From a virus, in IMG/VR virus record IMGVR_UViG_3300006921_004083, positions 1 to 64,000 of that record: a DNA stretch of 64,000 nucleotides. The stretch is one strand, 5' to 3'. Below the pieces are notes generated by a model, which did no database searches, was not told the DNA's origin, and was given only the letters and a program-made list of their open reading frames with translations. A program made the translations under genes and the position numbers. This document shows, piece after piece, positions 1 through 8,233 of the stretch. How positions within the stretch are numbered: position 1 is the stretch's first letter; each line of letters begins with the position of its first letter.

Positions 1-755
1 CCATCTATCTTAATTGATCTAAAAGGTTTCCAGTCGTCCCATGGAAGGTCCTCTTTCATTATACTTAGATTATAGGTTACCTTGGCCTTCTCAAGGTGTA
101 AAACACCCTTACATCTCTTCCCTGTGGTTTCTACCTTATAAGCAAGAACCTTACCAAATATCCAAATTAACATATCAAAAAAGTGTACCCCAATGTTTGT
201 TACAACTCCACCAGATTTATCTGAGTCACCTTTCCACGAATAATCATACCAAACACCTCGTGGTGTTATGTAATCTAATGTAACTTCATGTGGACGTAAT
301 AAGTCATTACTATTTTGGTATTTTTCTTTGAGTTGTTTAATTAATGGGTGATGTCTAAGTTGGAGTATATTATATATTTTTTTTCCAGTTTCTTTTTCTA
401 ATCCTTTTAATGATTGTAGATGTTTGTCTCTTAGAACTAATGGTTTTTCACATATAACATCACATCCATTTCTAAGAGAAAGTCTTATATGTGCATCGTG
501 TAAATAATTAGGACTACATATTGATACATAATCAATACTTTCTTTATTCCTATAGAGGTGTCGATCAAATCTTTCAGATTCTCTAAAATAAGATGCGTAA
601 GGAAAATACTTATCAATATATCCAACTCCATCATAAGGGTCGAGAAGTGCCACCAAATCATTATTAGTGTCTTTAATTGCTTCAACATGACGAGGGGCAA
701 TGTATCCCCCGGCACCTATAAGTGCAAATCTTTTTTTATTATTGTTTGAACTCAT
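1..755 (-). CDS. wbpB: Gfo/Idh/MocA-family sugar oxidoreductase, WbpB/WlbA-like (3' end outside window)
   Basis: About 251 residues are present, starting at an ATG at 753-755; the C-terminus lies beyond the left edge. The N-terminus reads MSSNNNKKRFALIGAGGYIA, a Rossmann NAD(P)-binding start. The family hallmark EKPL appears near residue 105, and a GGVVTNIGVHFFDML segment matches the helix carrying the catalytic His of WlbA/WbpB. In that family the enzyme oxidises C3 of UDP-N-acetylglucosaminuronate, making the 3-keto substrate for a WbpE aminotransferase. A WbpE-like gene lies immediately upstream with a 17 bp overlap, which supports the assignment. Exact substrate is inferred; another NDP-sugar oxidase of the same family is possible. 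Confidence 0.8.
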   Translation of the reverse strand, partial: MSSNNNKKRFALIGAGGYIAPRHVEAIKDTNNDLVALLDPYDGVGYIDKYFPYASYFRESERFDRHLYRNKESIDYVSICSPNYLHDAHIRLSLRNGCDVICEKPLVLRDKHLQSLKGLEKETGKKIYNILQLRHHPLIKQLKEKYQNSNDLLRPHEVTLDYITPRGVWYDYSWKGDSDKSGGVVTNIGVHFFDMLIWIFGKVLAYKVETTGKRCKGVLHLEKAKVTYNLSIMKEDLPWDDWKPFRSIKID

Positions 756-1857
756 TTATACAAGTTGTTATCGTTTTTAATTCATTTTCACTAAGGTGTG
801 GAGAAATTGGTATGTGTAAAACCTCTTCACATCTTTTTTCGCATTCTGGTAAAGATTGGTCTCCAAAAATCTCTTGGTATATTGGTTGTTTATGTAGCGG
901 AATTGGCCAATAAACAAAGGTTTGTATACCATTATCAGTTAGGTGTTTTTGAAGTTCATCTCTCCCATTTACTATTATAGTATACAAATACCAACTATGA
1001 TTGTCAAGAGTATCAGTAGGATACGGTAATGTAATCCTAGGATTTTTAATATTATCAAAGTAATATCTTGCATTTTTTTGTCTCTTTTCCAGCCATTCTT
1101 CGGAGGCCCCATTTAATAATACACTTAAAAATCTAGCTTGTAGTGCATCCAACCTTAGATTCCCCCCAACCATTTCATGGTAATATCTTTTTTTAGAACC
1201 ATGGGCTCTAATCATTTTTATTTTATTATATGTTTCTTCACAGTCTGTTATAACAATTCCTCCATCTCCTAAACAACCTAATGTTTTGGCCGGGAAAAAA
1301 CTAAAAGAGGCCGCTAGTGAATGTGTTCCAGAATGACCCCCTTCAGGGTAGTAGGAACCAAAAGATTCTGCAGCATCCTCAAATAGGACAACTCCTCTAT
1401 CCTTACAAATATTATTAAGTTCTTTAATTGATTTTGTTTCACCAAAAAGATGAACAAACATTACAGCTTTAGTATTTTCAGTCCAAGCGTCCTTAAATTC
1501 TTTTACTGATGGGTGAAAAGAACCAGGGGCGTTATCCACAAATATTGGGTTTAGTCCGGCAACTAATATAGCTTCCGAACTGGCAATGAAAGTATATGAA
1601 GGTACTAATACATCTGAACCTTTAGGTAAGTCTAGAGACATTAAAATGGCTAATAAACCGTCAGTACCACTAGAGACACCGATAGCATATTTTGACCCCG
1701 TATAGTCTGCGAATTCTTTCTCAAAACGACTAACAGAGTCCCCATTTATAAAAATCCCATCCTCTAAGGATTTATCTAATTCATTGTGTAGATAGTCCCT
1801 ATAAGGGGATAAAAGTTTAGGATAATCAAAAAATTTAATAGTTTCTTTTGTTTGCAT
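739..1857 (-). CDS. wbpE: DegT/DnrJ/EryC1 family PLP sugar aminotransferase, WbpE-like
   Basis: This 372-residue protein has the full length of sugar aminotransferases of the DegT family. Visible landmarks are SSGTDG near residues 62-67, EDAAESFG at 160-167 (Asp for the PLP pyridine nitrogen) and the PLP Schiff-base Lys191 in the FFPAKTLG context. Family members transfer an amino group from glutamate to a keto sugar nucleotide; WbpE acts at C3 of a UDP-3-keto-uronic acid. It overlaps the WbpG-like gene by 23 bp and the WbpB-like gene by 17 bp, so it is co-transcribed and probably translationally coupled. The family is certain; the WbpE role rests on neighbours. Confidence 0.88.
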   Translation of the reverse strand: MQTKETIKFFDYPKLLSPYRDYLHNELDKSLEDGIFINGDSVSRFEKEFADYTGSKYAIGVSSGTDGLLAILMSLDLPKGSDVLVPSYTFIASSEAILVAGLNPIFVDNAPGSFHPSVKEFKDAWTENTKAVMFVHLFGETKSIKELNNICKDRGVVLFEDAAESFGSYYPEGGHSGTHSLAASFSFFPAKTLGCLGDGGIVITDCEETYNKIKMIRAHGSKKRYYHEMVGGNLRLDALQARFLSVLLNGASEEWLEKRQKNARYYFDNIKNPRITLPYPTDTLDNHSWYLYTIIVNGRDELQKHLTDNGIQTFVYWPIPLHKQPIYQEIFGDQSLPECEKRCEEVLHIPISPHLSENELKTITTCINEFKQ

Positions 1858-2968
1858 ATTTTAAGTAAAAGCTTTTAGGTACTAAATTTAGTTTATAAAG
1901 AACATAAAAGAAAGGTCTAAGTCGTTCAAATAGTCTTTTATAGGTAGGATAATCTGTATAGTCCTTCTTCTCATTTGACATTATCTTTTCAAATTCTTGG
2001 TCAGTTAGGTCCAACCTCTTTTTCATTTCAACTACTAGGCTTTCGTCCATTTCTTTTTCTTCATTTATTTTAATAAGTGCTAATTTTCTAGACATTTGTT
2101 CTGATCTAATTAATGCCGAATATTCACATTTTCTTAAATCAATATCGAATTTACTAGGAAGGTAAAAATTATTTACAAAGTATGCTGAACGATTTTCCAT
2201 GTGATGTCCTCCATACCATTCCCATCCATATTCATCATGTAAAAATTTTTTAATTTGTTCCTTATCATAATCCATATAGTAAAGAGGTCTAATCCTTTTT
2301 ATTCTTCTAACTAGGAGTTGTCTCATCCAAGGCCAAAAATCCATAAGAGGTAAAGTCTTCAACGTAGTCTTTCCAAATATTTTATGAATTGATCTAATAT
2401 ATTTGGCATCTTGGTAGAACCACCCTTGTGGAGAAATTCCTTCAGTTCTAAACGAATGTCCATTCCAAATCCATTTTATACCATATTCTTCCGCGGCTTT
2501 ATAAAGAGTGGCCCCAATACCTAAGTCCGTTCCAGAATCGAGATCTGGTACAGATGCTAGGAAAAAAGAACGAACCAAATCGTTATACTCTTTGTTGTCA
2601 ACCACATGTGTATATAAATCCACATCAAGTGAGGTTATCATTCGTTCTATATTCTCAACTGCTATTTTTGAATTCCAAGTGTTGTCAAAATGTACTGCAA
2701 GTGGACGTAGTCCAGACTTAACAGCTAAATGTAATAGAAATGATGAATCACAACCTCCACTCACACCTACTACTACATCGTATTTTTTTCTTTTACCATC
2801 CTTCTTCATCTGGGTAATAATGTCGTTTAATATTTTCCCACCTTCTTCACCCACAGGATATTCTTTATTTAATTCTACGTCTCTTTCACAATAGTTACAA
2901 ACTCCCTCATCGTTGAATTCGATATGAGGTATTGTTTCATCGTAGATACACTTGTTACATATTTTCAT
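1835..2968 (-). CDS. wbpG: N-acetyl sugar amidotransferase, WbpG/PseA-like
   Basis: This 377-residue protein opens with a zinc-binding pair of CxxC motifs (Cys4/Cys7 and Cys24/Cys27), followed by a PP-loop ATP pyrophosphatase signature SGGCDSS at residues 70-76. WbpG/PseA proteins adenylate an acetamido group and replace its oxygen with ammonia, giving an acetamidino sugar such as those in Pseudomonas O5 O-antigen or on flagellin. The ammonia comes from a HisH/HisF-like pair, and both are encoded directly upstream here in the order hisH-hisF-wbpG, the same order as in the P. aeruginosa O5 locus. It overlaps the HisF gene by 14 bp. Length and motifs are complete, so it looks functional. Confidence 0.88.
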   Translation of the reverse strand: MKICNKCIYDETIPHIEFNDEGVCNYCERDVELNKEYPVGEEGGKILNDIITQMKKDGKRKKYDVVVGVSGGCDSSFLLHLAVKSGLRPLAVHFDNTWNSKIAVENIERMITSLDVDLYTHVVDNKEYNDLVRSFFLASVPDLDSGTDLGIGATLYKAAEEYGIKWIWNGHSFRTEGISPQGWFYQDAKYIRSIHKIFGKTTLKTLPLMDFWPWMRQLLVRRIKRIRPLYYMDYDKEQIKKFLHDEYGWEWYGGHHMENRSAYFVNNFYLPSKFDIDLRKCEYSALIRSEQMSRKLALIKINEEKEMDESLVVEMKKRLDLTDQEFEKIMSNEKKDYTDYPTYKRLFERLRPFFYVLYKLNLVPKSFYLKYANKRNY

Positions 2969-3716
2969 AATTTCTTATAATTTTTTCAATTTCATTTTGT
3001 TTAGGGAATCTAATTAATACCCCCATATTTTTTTTAGAGTACACACACAAACTTCCTAACGCCACTCCAGAACTACCATTAATAATGGATTCTTGGATGT
3101 CTTTTGTATTTCCTACCCCTCCACAGGATATGACGGGAAGATGAGTATTTTTACAAATTTCTTTAATTAAGTCAATATCCATACCTTCCCAAGTTCCATC
3201 CTTATCTACTGAATATAATAGAATTTCACCCACACCCAAATGCTCTAAAGTTCTAACATACTCAATAGGAGATAAATCTACTGTTTTTTTATCACAATGT
3301 CTATAAATTTTATGTTTACCCCAGAAATTCTTTTTTACATCAACCGACGCCACTATACTTTGACTCCCAAAAAGTTTTATAGCCTCTTTTATAATCTGTG
3401 GATTCTCAAATAAAATAGAGTTAACTATAATTTTTTCTATTCCTAGTTGAAATAGTTTTTTCATATCCTCTATTGTTCTCACACTTCCTCCGTAACATAA
3501 GGGCATGAAACATTCTCTTGTAATCTTACGTATAACATCAAAAGGAATATCTTTTTTAGATATATCAATTAAAACTAACTCATCCACTTCCTTTCCGTTA
3601 AATATTTTTATCGCATTTACAGCATCTCCCACATAAGAAGGGTTATCGAACTTAACGGTTTTAACCAGTGAACCATCTTTGAGTAGTAAACAGGGCATAA
3701 TTCTAGGTCTTAACAT
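2955..3716 (-). CDS. hisF: HisF-like ammonia-channel subunit (HisF2 type) for acetamidino sugar synthesis
   Basis: This 253-residue (beta/alpha)8 barrel protein has typical HisF length. In histidine biosynthesis HisF uses Asp11 in CLDVKDG and Asp130 to cyclise imidazole glycerol phosphate. Here residues 9-15 read CLLLKDG, so Asp11 is Leu, while the later Asp (Asp126 in ASVDVKK) is kept. My recollection is that HisF2 proteins next to WbpG share this change, consistent with a role limited to holding the glutaminase and passing ammonia to WbpG. The gene sits between hisH (1 bp gap) and wbpG (14 bp overlap), and no other histidine genes are in the window. This is not expected to be a true imidazole glycerol phosphate synthase. 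Confidence 0.85.
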   Translation of the reverse strand: MLRPRIMPCLLLKDGSLVKTVKFDNPSYVGDAVNAIKIFNGKEVDELVLIDISKKDIPFDVIRKITRECFMPLCYGGSVRTIEDMKKLFQLGIEKIIVNSILFENPQIIKEAIKLFGSQSIVASVDVKKNFWGKHKIYRHCDKKTVDLSPIEYVRTLEHLGVGEILLYSVDKDGTWEGMDIDLIKEICKNTHLPVISCGGVGNTKDIQESIINGSSGVALGSLCVYSKKNMGVLIRFPKQNEIEKIIRNYENM

Positions 3717-3717
3717 A

Positions 3718-4317
3718 TTACAAATTTATAAATTTTTCCATTAATTTCATTCCATATTTATGACTTTTTTCGGGATGAAACTGCACACCAAAAATATTAT
3801 TTTTAGAAACCCCAGATGTAAATTTAATACCATAATCTGTCTCTAACATAACATCTTCTTTGTTTTTACATTCAACATAATAAGAATGTACAAAGTAAAA
3901 ACGAGAATCTTCCTCACATAAATCTTTTTTTATTGGTTTTACCTGATTCCATCCCATATGGGGGACTTTTAATTTAGAGTCCCTAAACTTAAATTTTTTA
4001 CACTCTCCTTTTATGAATCCCAGTCCTAATCGGTTTCCCTCTTCACTTTTTTCCATTAGTAGTTGCATACCAAGACAGATACCTAATATCGGCTTGTGTT
4101 TTTCTATTACGTGATGGTGTAATGGTTGTAACCACCCTGACTGAATTATATTCCCCATTGCGTTATCAAAAGATCCAACTCCAGGTAAAACTATCTTATC
4201 AACCGAATCTAATTCTTTAGGGGAGTTAATAATTTGAGTTTTATGATATCCTAAAAAATTTATCATTGATTCAACCGAACCTACATTACCCATTCCATAA
4301 TCAATTATTCCTATCAT
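3718..4317 (-). CDS. hisH: HisH-like class I glutamine amidotransferase
   Basis: A 199-residue glutaminase domain with the complete class I triad: nucleophile Cys81 in GICLGMQ, and His181 and Glu183 in FHPEKS. The oxyanion-strand region LPGVGSF (about 44-50) is typical of HisH. It hydrolyses glutamine and delivers ammonia through the HisF-like partner encoded next. I chose the ATG at 4317 rather than the in-frame GTG at 4326. The ATG gives the canonical MIGIIDYG start and begins just after the stop of the upstream formyltransferase. In this context the acceptor is most likely the WbpG-like enzyme rather than histidine synthesis. Confidence 0.88.
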   Translation of the reverse strand: MIGIIDYGMGNVGSVESMINFLGYHKTQIINSPKELDSVDKIVLPGVGSFDNAMGNIIQSGWLQPLHHHVIEKHKPILGICLGMQLLMEKSEEGNRLGLGFIKGECKKFKFRDSKLKVPHMGWNQVKPIKKDLCEEDSRFYFVHSYYVECKNKEDVMLETDYGIKFTSGVSKNNIFGVQFHPEKSHKYGMKLMEKFINL

Positions 4318-4319
4318 TT

Positions 4320-5261
4320 TTACCACTCAAATTTTTTACCAAATCTCATTTTATTTATTATATTCTCGTTTGATGTATATTTTTTAATATTTTTAATCTT
4401 TAATGCGTTTTCGCCACAACAAACAATAATATATTTACTATTTTTTTCGGCTATAACTCCACTAGGTCCGTAGTAAGGATACTTGATTACCGTAGAGTCC
4501 GATAAAAAATACTTTTCACCATTTATATATGTAAAGGCTCCTGGATATGGGTCGGATTGGGCTCTTATAAAATTGTGTATGTCCGTGTTTTTCCATGACC
4601 AATTAATTAAACCATCTTCTGGTTTTCTAATTGAACAATAACTGATTTTATTTTCTTTTTGGGGGCTCCTTGTGTTGGACTTATTTAAGATACTTTCATA
4701 ATTTTTTTCGATCATATCTAGAGATAGTTTTTCAGTTTCATCTAATAATGAAGAAATATTTGAATTTTCTCCTATTGGTAGTTCTCTCTGATCAATTATA
4801 TCTCCCGTATCTATCCCATCGGATAAATAGAATAAACTTATTCCTGTTTTTTTCTCCCCGTTTATTACGGCCCAAACTAAAGGGGCGAATCCCCTATATT
4901 GGGGTAGTGATGAGGCGTGAATGCCGATTAAACCATTCGGTACCATTTCTAAAACTTCAGGTGATATAATCCAATACCAACCGACTACAATGACTAGATC
5001 GGGATTTTCCTCCCTAATTAAAGTTCCAAGTTCCGAAGGTTTAGTTAATATATTAAGAGGTAACGTATTTTCTTTTGTAAATGATCGAAACTCATTAAAG
5101 TAATTTCTTTCATCACTAGTATCATCAATGGTTACTACCCTCTTTATACTTTCTGGATTAATTGTGTGGAGTTTTTTCAGAATAGAATGTCCAAGTTTTT
5201 TTGAACCCACAAAAAATACCTTATCTATCACAGTATGGCTTCTGGTGTTTTTTCTTTCCAT
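4320..5261 (-). CDS. Formyltransferase of the methionyl-tRNA/sugar formyltransferase fold
   Basis: This 313-residue protein carries the formyl-transfer fold: [10 protein letters not shown] at 115-124 and GIDTGDII at 149-156, with His115 and Asp154 in the catalytic positions. The Asn normally two residues before the His (NxH) is Gly113, giving GIH. I recall similar variants in formyltransferases from surface-sugar loci. These enzymes move a formyl group from 10-formyl-THF to an amino sugar nucleotide or to Met-tRNA; the sugar operon argues for a sugar. The ATG at 5261 overlaps the epimerase gene by 34 bp. A GTG at 5231, directly over the epimerase stop, would start the protein at VIDKVFFVG and is a serious alternative. 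Confidence 0.75.
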   Translation of the reverse strand: MERKNTRSHTVIDKVFFVGSKKLGHSILKKLHTINPESIKRVVTIDDTSDERNYFNEFRSFTKENTLPLNILTKPSELGTLIREENPDLVIVVGWYWIISPEVLEMVPNGLIGIHASSLPQYRGFAPLVWAVINGEKKTGISLFYLSDGIDTGDIIDQRELPIGENSNISSLLDETEKLSLDMIEKNYESILNKSNTRSPQKENKISYCSIRKPEDGLINWSWKNTDIHNFIRAQSDPYPGAFTYINGEKYFLSDSTVIKYPYYGPSGVIAEKNSKYIIVCCGENALKIKNIKKYTSNENIINKMRFGKKFEW

Positions 5262-6208
5262 TTGTTTTTTATGTATTCTGCTGTTTTTAATATCCCCTCC
5301 TCCAAATCAATTTTAGAACTAAAACCTAAAATTTCTTTTGCTTTTTCTACACTAGGTATTCTAATTGCAACGTCTGCGGATAATGGAGGATCAAAGATAA
5401 TTTTAGATTTGGAGTCTAATACTCTACAAATTGTTTGTGCCAAACCTAAAATAGTGATAACCGCTCTAGGATTCCCAATATTAAAACTTTCCCCTATTGC
5501 TTCTGGGTTTGTTATGCACTTTTCTAAACAATTTACAAAATCATCTACATAACACCAAGCTCTTATTTGATTTCCATCTCCATCTATATGGATGTCTTGT
5601 CCTCGTAGGGCACGTTCGATAAAGATTTGTAGAGCCCCATTAGAAGATTGTCCAGGTCCGTAAACATTGAAAGGTCTAATAGTTACTACTGGTAAATTGT
5701 ATTGAGTTGTGTATGCCTTTGCTAAGTGTTCTCCGGCTAATTTACTAACCGCATAAACCCATCTAGCCTCACCGGCTGAACCTGCCACAGTTTGGTCCTC
5801 TTCTTTAGATTTGAATGCCATAGACCCAAAAACTTCTGATGTTGAGAAATCTATGACTCTATCTTTTATACCTAGTTTTTGAGAAACTTCTAAAACATTG
5901 GCAGTACCTATCATGTTAACTCTCATTGTTTTTACCGGATATTTAATTACGGTGTCTATCCCAGCAATTGCTGCCGCATGGATAACTATATCAGGGGCAC
6001 CACCTTTTTCCATAGATGTTGATAGTTTATCATAGTCTAGAATATCTCCTTTAATTATAGTTAAGTTTTTGTGATCACTTAATCCGCTAGTTGAAAGTGT
6101 GTCCCTTTCAAAATTATCATAAACTACTATTTTATGTGTGTCTATAAATCTTTTAATAATTGTGTTGGCAATAAAACCAGCACCTCCTGTTATAAATATT
6201 TTTTTCAT
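5228..6208 (-). CDS. NAD-dependent sugar epimerase/dehydratase (extended SDR)
   Basis: This 326-residue extended short-chain dehydrogenase has the nucleotide-binding GGAGFIA at residues 8-14, an STSEVFG segment at about 122-128 and the catalytic YxxxK as Tyr152/Lys156. The STSEVFG element resembles that of NDP-sugar 4,6-dehydratases and UDP-glucuronate decarboxylases, but 4-epimerases are close relatives, so I do not assign one reaction. It is a soluble enzyme that probably prepares an NDP-sugar donor for the glycosyltransferases of this operon. Its ATG overlaps the end of the upstream GT-B gene by 4 bp. Confidence 0.82.
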   Translation of the reverse strand: MKKIFITGGAGFIANTIIKRFIDTHKIVVYDNFERDTLSTSGLSDHKNLTIIKGDILDYDKLSTSMEKGGAPDIVIHAAAIAGIDTVIKYPVKTMRVNMIGTANVLEVSQKLGIKDRVIDFSTSEVFGSMAFKSKEEDQTVAGSAGEARWVYAVSKLAGEHLAKAYTTQYNLPVVTIRPFNVYGPGQSSNGALQIFIERALRGQDIHIDGDGNQIRAWCYVDDFVNCLEKCITNPEAIGESFNIGNPRAVITILGLAQTICRVLDSKSKIIFDPPLSADVAIRIPSVEKAKEILGFSSKIDLEEGILKTAEYIKNKWKEKTPEAIL

Positions 6209-7479
6209 AATAATACCTCTTTTTCGAATTTAGTTGCAACTGATTTATGTGTTGATGTTTCGTAATACCATTGTAGTCCTTTATGTGCGATATCCCTCAA
6301 CTCCTCTACAGATTTTTCCATTGTGGATTTAAGTACATCTCTGAATTGTTTTGGGTCTTCACCTAAATGTATTACTGGACAAAGGGATGATTTTATGTGT
6401 TTATTGGCCACTTTCATTGAGTCTATTGTGAAGTTATTTATTGTGGCAAAGGTAATGTTTCCACTCATTAGTGCTTCCACAGTACTTCCCCCGAAATACC
6501 CCACTTGAGGGTTAAATTCGTCAACATATATGTGTGCCATTTTTTTAATTTTCATAATTTCACTATTAGGTATCCACCCAGTATTAGGGTCCATTAACTT
6601 TTTAGTAGGTTCATAAGACTCAGGGGTTATATACTCATATTGTAAATCAATTCCAAGTCTTTTATTTTTTTTATTTAAGAAACTAACTAAACCACTTACG
6701 ACTGCGGTTATTATATTTGTACCTTTCATTTCTTTACTAGTGGGTGCATGAAAAATAATAATCTTATTAGTGTTAAATTTTTCATTAATCAAATTAGTTA
6801 CCTTTTCTTTTTCGTTTTCTTTATCATAGGAAGTGTAGATAGATAGATTATTTTGTGGATTGTAAGTAGAGGATATACCTAGTAAGTTTTGATCCTCAAT
6901 ACTTAAATCATTCCAAGATAGTCTATACAAGTCAACCGCGTGTATAATCTTATTAAAATGAGTATTTCCAACAAGATTAAAAATGTCTGGTTGGTTTCTG
7001 TAAACACTACCTGTATGGTACATATGTAGGTTTTTTTCTCTACCGGCTTTAGTATCTTTTAATATGTCCATTTTTAATATTTTACTAAAAATATCTTTTA
7101 TTGTACCTAAAGAATTTGCAGGATTCATTTTTGCACATTCTTTCATCGCTTCTAATTGCCAATTCTGTCCAAATTTTTCGTAGTAATATTGTGGTTGGTG
7201 TTTAATTTGAGGTCCCTTCTCCTCCCCTACTATTATATGAGAAGACTCCGACAACCATTCTTTAGCTTCGGCAATCTCTTTCTCATTTCTTAACCACTCA
7301 TCTTTTTCTTCATTATAAGTTAACAAATCATAATCATGTTTTGTCTCAAAGTCGATGGGGTGAGCACACTCACAAATAACCTTAGACTCAAAACCATCAC
7401 AGTGTTTATTAATAGCTTTAGAGTATTCCGTCATACAGTTAGCATAATCCTTAAACCCAATAAATGTTACTTTTTTCAT
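6205..7479 (-). CDS. Probable GT-B fold glycosyltransferase
   Basis: About 424 residues from the ATG at 7477-7479. This start is preferred over upstream in-frame codons because GGAG lies just before it and it begins directly after the stop of the preceding gene at 7481. The protein opens with [16 protein letters not shown]. The C-terminal half holds a nucleotide-sugar-site-like [12 protein letters not shown], typical of GT4-class enzymes, where the Glu contacts the donor. The N-terminal half is divergent. It sits between a GT2 gene and the epimerase gene, so transfer of a sugar made by this operon is likely. Donor and acceptor are unknown. Confidence 0.6.
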   Translation of the reverse strand: MKKVTFIGFKDYANCMTEYSKAINKHCDGFESKVICECAHPIDFETKHDYDLLTYNEEKDEWLRNEKEIAEAKEWLSESSHIIVGEEKGPQIKHQPQYYYEKFGQNWQLEAMKECAKMNPANSLGTIKDIFSKILKMDILKDTKAGREKNLHMYHTGSVYRNQPDIFNLVGNTHFNKIIHAVDLYRLSWNDLSIEDQNLLGISSTYNPQNNLSIYTSYDKENEKEKVTNLINEKFNTNKIIIFHAPTSKEMKGTNIITAVVSGLVSFLNKKNKRLGIDLQYEYITPESYEPTKKLMDPNTGWIPNSEIMKIKKMAHIYVDEFNPQVGYFGGSTVEALMSGNITFATINNFTIDSMKVANKHIKSSLCPVIHLGEDPKQFRDVLKSTMEKSVEELRDIAHKGLQWYYETSTHKSVATKFEKEVLL

Positions 7480-7480
7480 C

Positions 7481-8233
7481 TTATTCTCCATAGACAACTT
7501 TTGATACTTCTTGTAATTTTTGTACATACTTCCAATATTTAGTTTCTCTAACATCGGTTAAATCTTCTTTAGGCCAAATCCAATTGTTTCTTTCCCCCTC
7601 AAGATAGTGAGAACCGTGTCCTGGTGGTTCTCCATTTGCCCAAGCTTTTCTTCTTCTTTTTAGTGTTCCTTCTCTCTCTTCTTTAGTTTTGGTGTTACCG
7701 TAATTAATCATCATACCTTCTATAACACCTAATCTTTGTCCAGGAAAAGAAACATCATCCGCCAAATAACGTAAAACAGGATTATATTTGTGTATCATAT
7801 TAAATTTATTTAGTGTCCCGTAATGGAAATAGGTATTGAATGGATCTTTCTTCCCTCTCTCTTCTCCAGTATTAAAAAAGTTTACACATTCTATTTGAGC
7901 TAAGTTAAACCCTCTCCTATCAAGTCGTGCTAAAGCATCGTGAAGAGGTTCTATTGTTACTGGAAATAAATCACACCCATTATAAATTGCCCAATCGGGT
8001 TTTTCTCGGTGAATAGTTGCCACAATATCATTTTGCAACATTCTTAAATCAAAAGACTCACCAGTGTCTAATCTATGTGAAGGTATTTTATTCTCTTGTA
8101 AATATTCCCAAGAACCATCGGTAGACATATTATCTATAATATATGGTTCTAATTTATTTTGTTTACAGTATTCTAGTTTTAGTGGGAGGTACTCTCTTTC
8201 ATTCCACACTGTTAATATACACATTACTCTCAT
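7481..8233 (-). CDS. Small GT-A (family 2-like) glycosyltransferase
   Basis: This 250-residue protein begins MRVMCILTVWNEREYL, followed by an IIDNMSTDGSW segment near residues 32-42, a standard GT2 opening in which the Asp binds the nucleotide. The metal-binding position appears as YNGCDLFP near residue 88, a single-Asp variant of DxD. It resembles the short glycosyltransferase-2-like proteins found in polysaccharide loci. The gene is packed between a two-domain GT2 gene (4 bp overlap) and a GT-B gene (1 bp gap). Donor and acceptor cannot be read from the sequence. Confidence 0.72.
   Translation of the reverse strand: MRVMCILTVWNEREYLPLKLEYCKQNKLEPYIIDNMSTDGSWEYLQENKIPSHRLDTGESFDLRMLQNDIVATIHREKPDWAIYNGCDLFPVTIEPLHDALARLDRRGFNLAQIECVNFFNTGEERGKKDPFNTYFHYGTLNKFNMIHKYNPVLRYLADDVSFPGQRLGVIEGMMINYGNTKTKEEREGTLKRRRKAWANGEPPGHGSHYLEGERNNWIWPKEDLTDVRETKYWKYVQKLQEVSKVVYGE

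Noticed and set aside
2955-4317. HisH and HisF as histidine biosynthesis genes
   Set aside because: Asp11 of HisF is Leu, no other histidine genes are seen and the neighbours are sugar genes.
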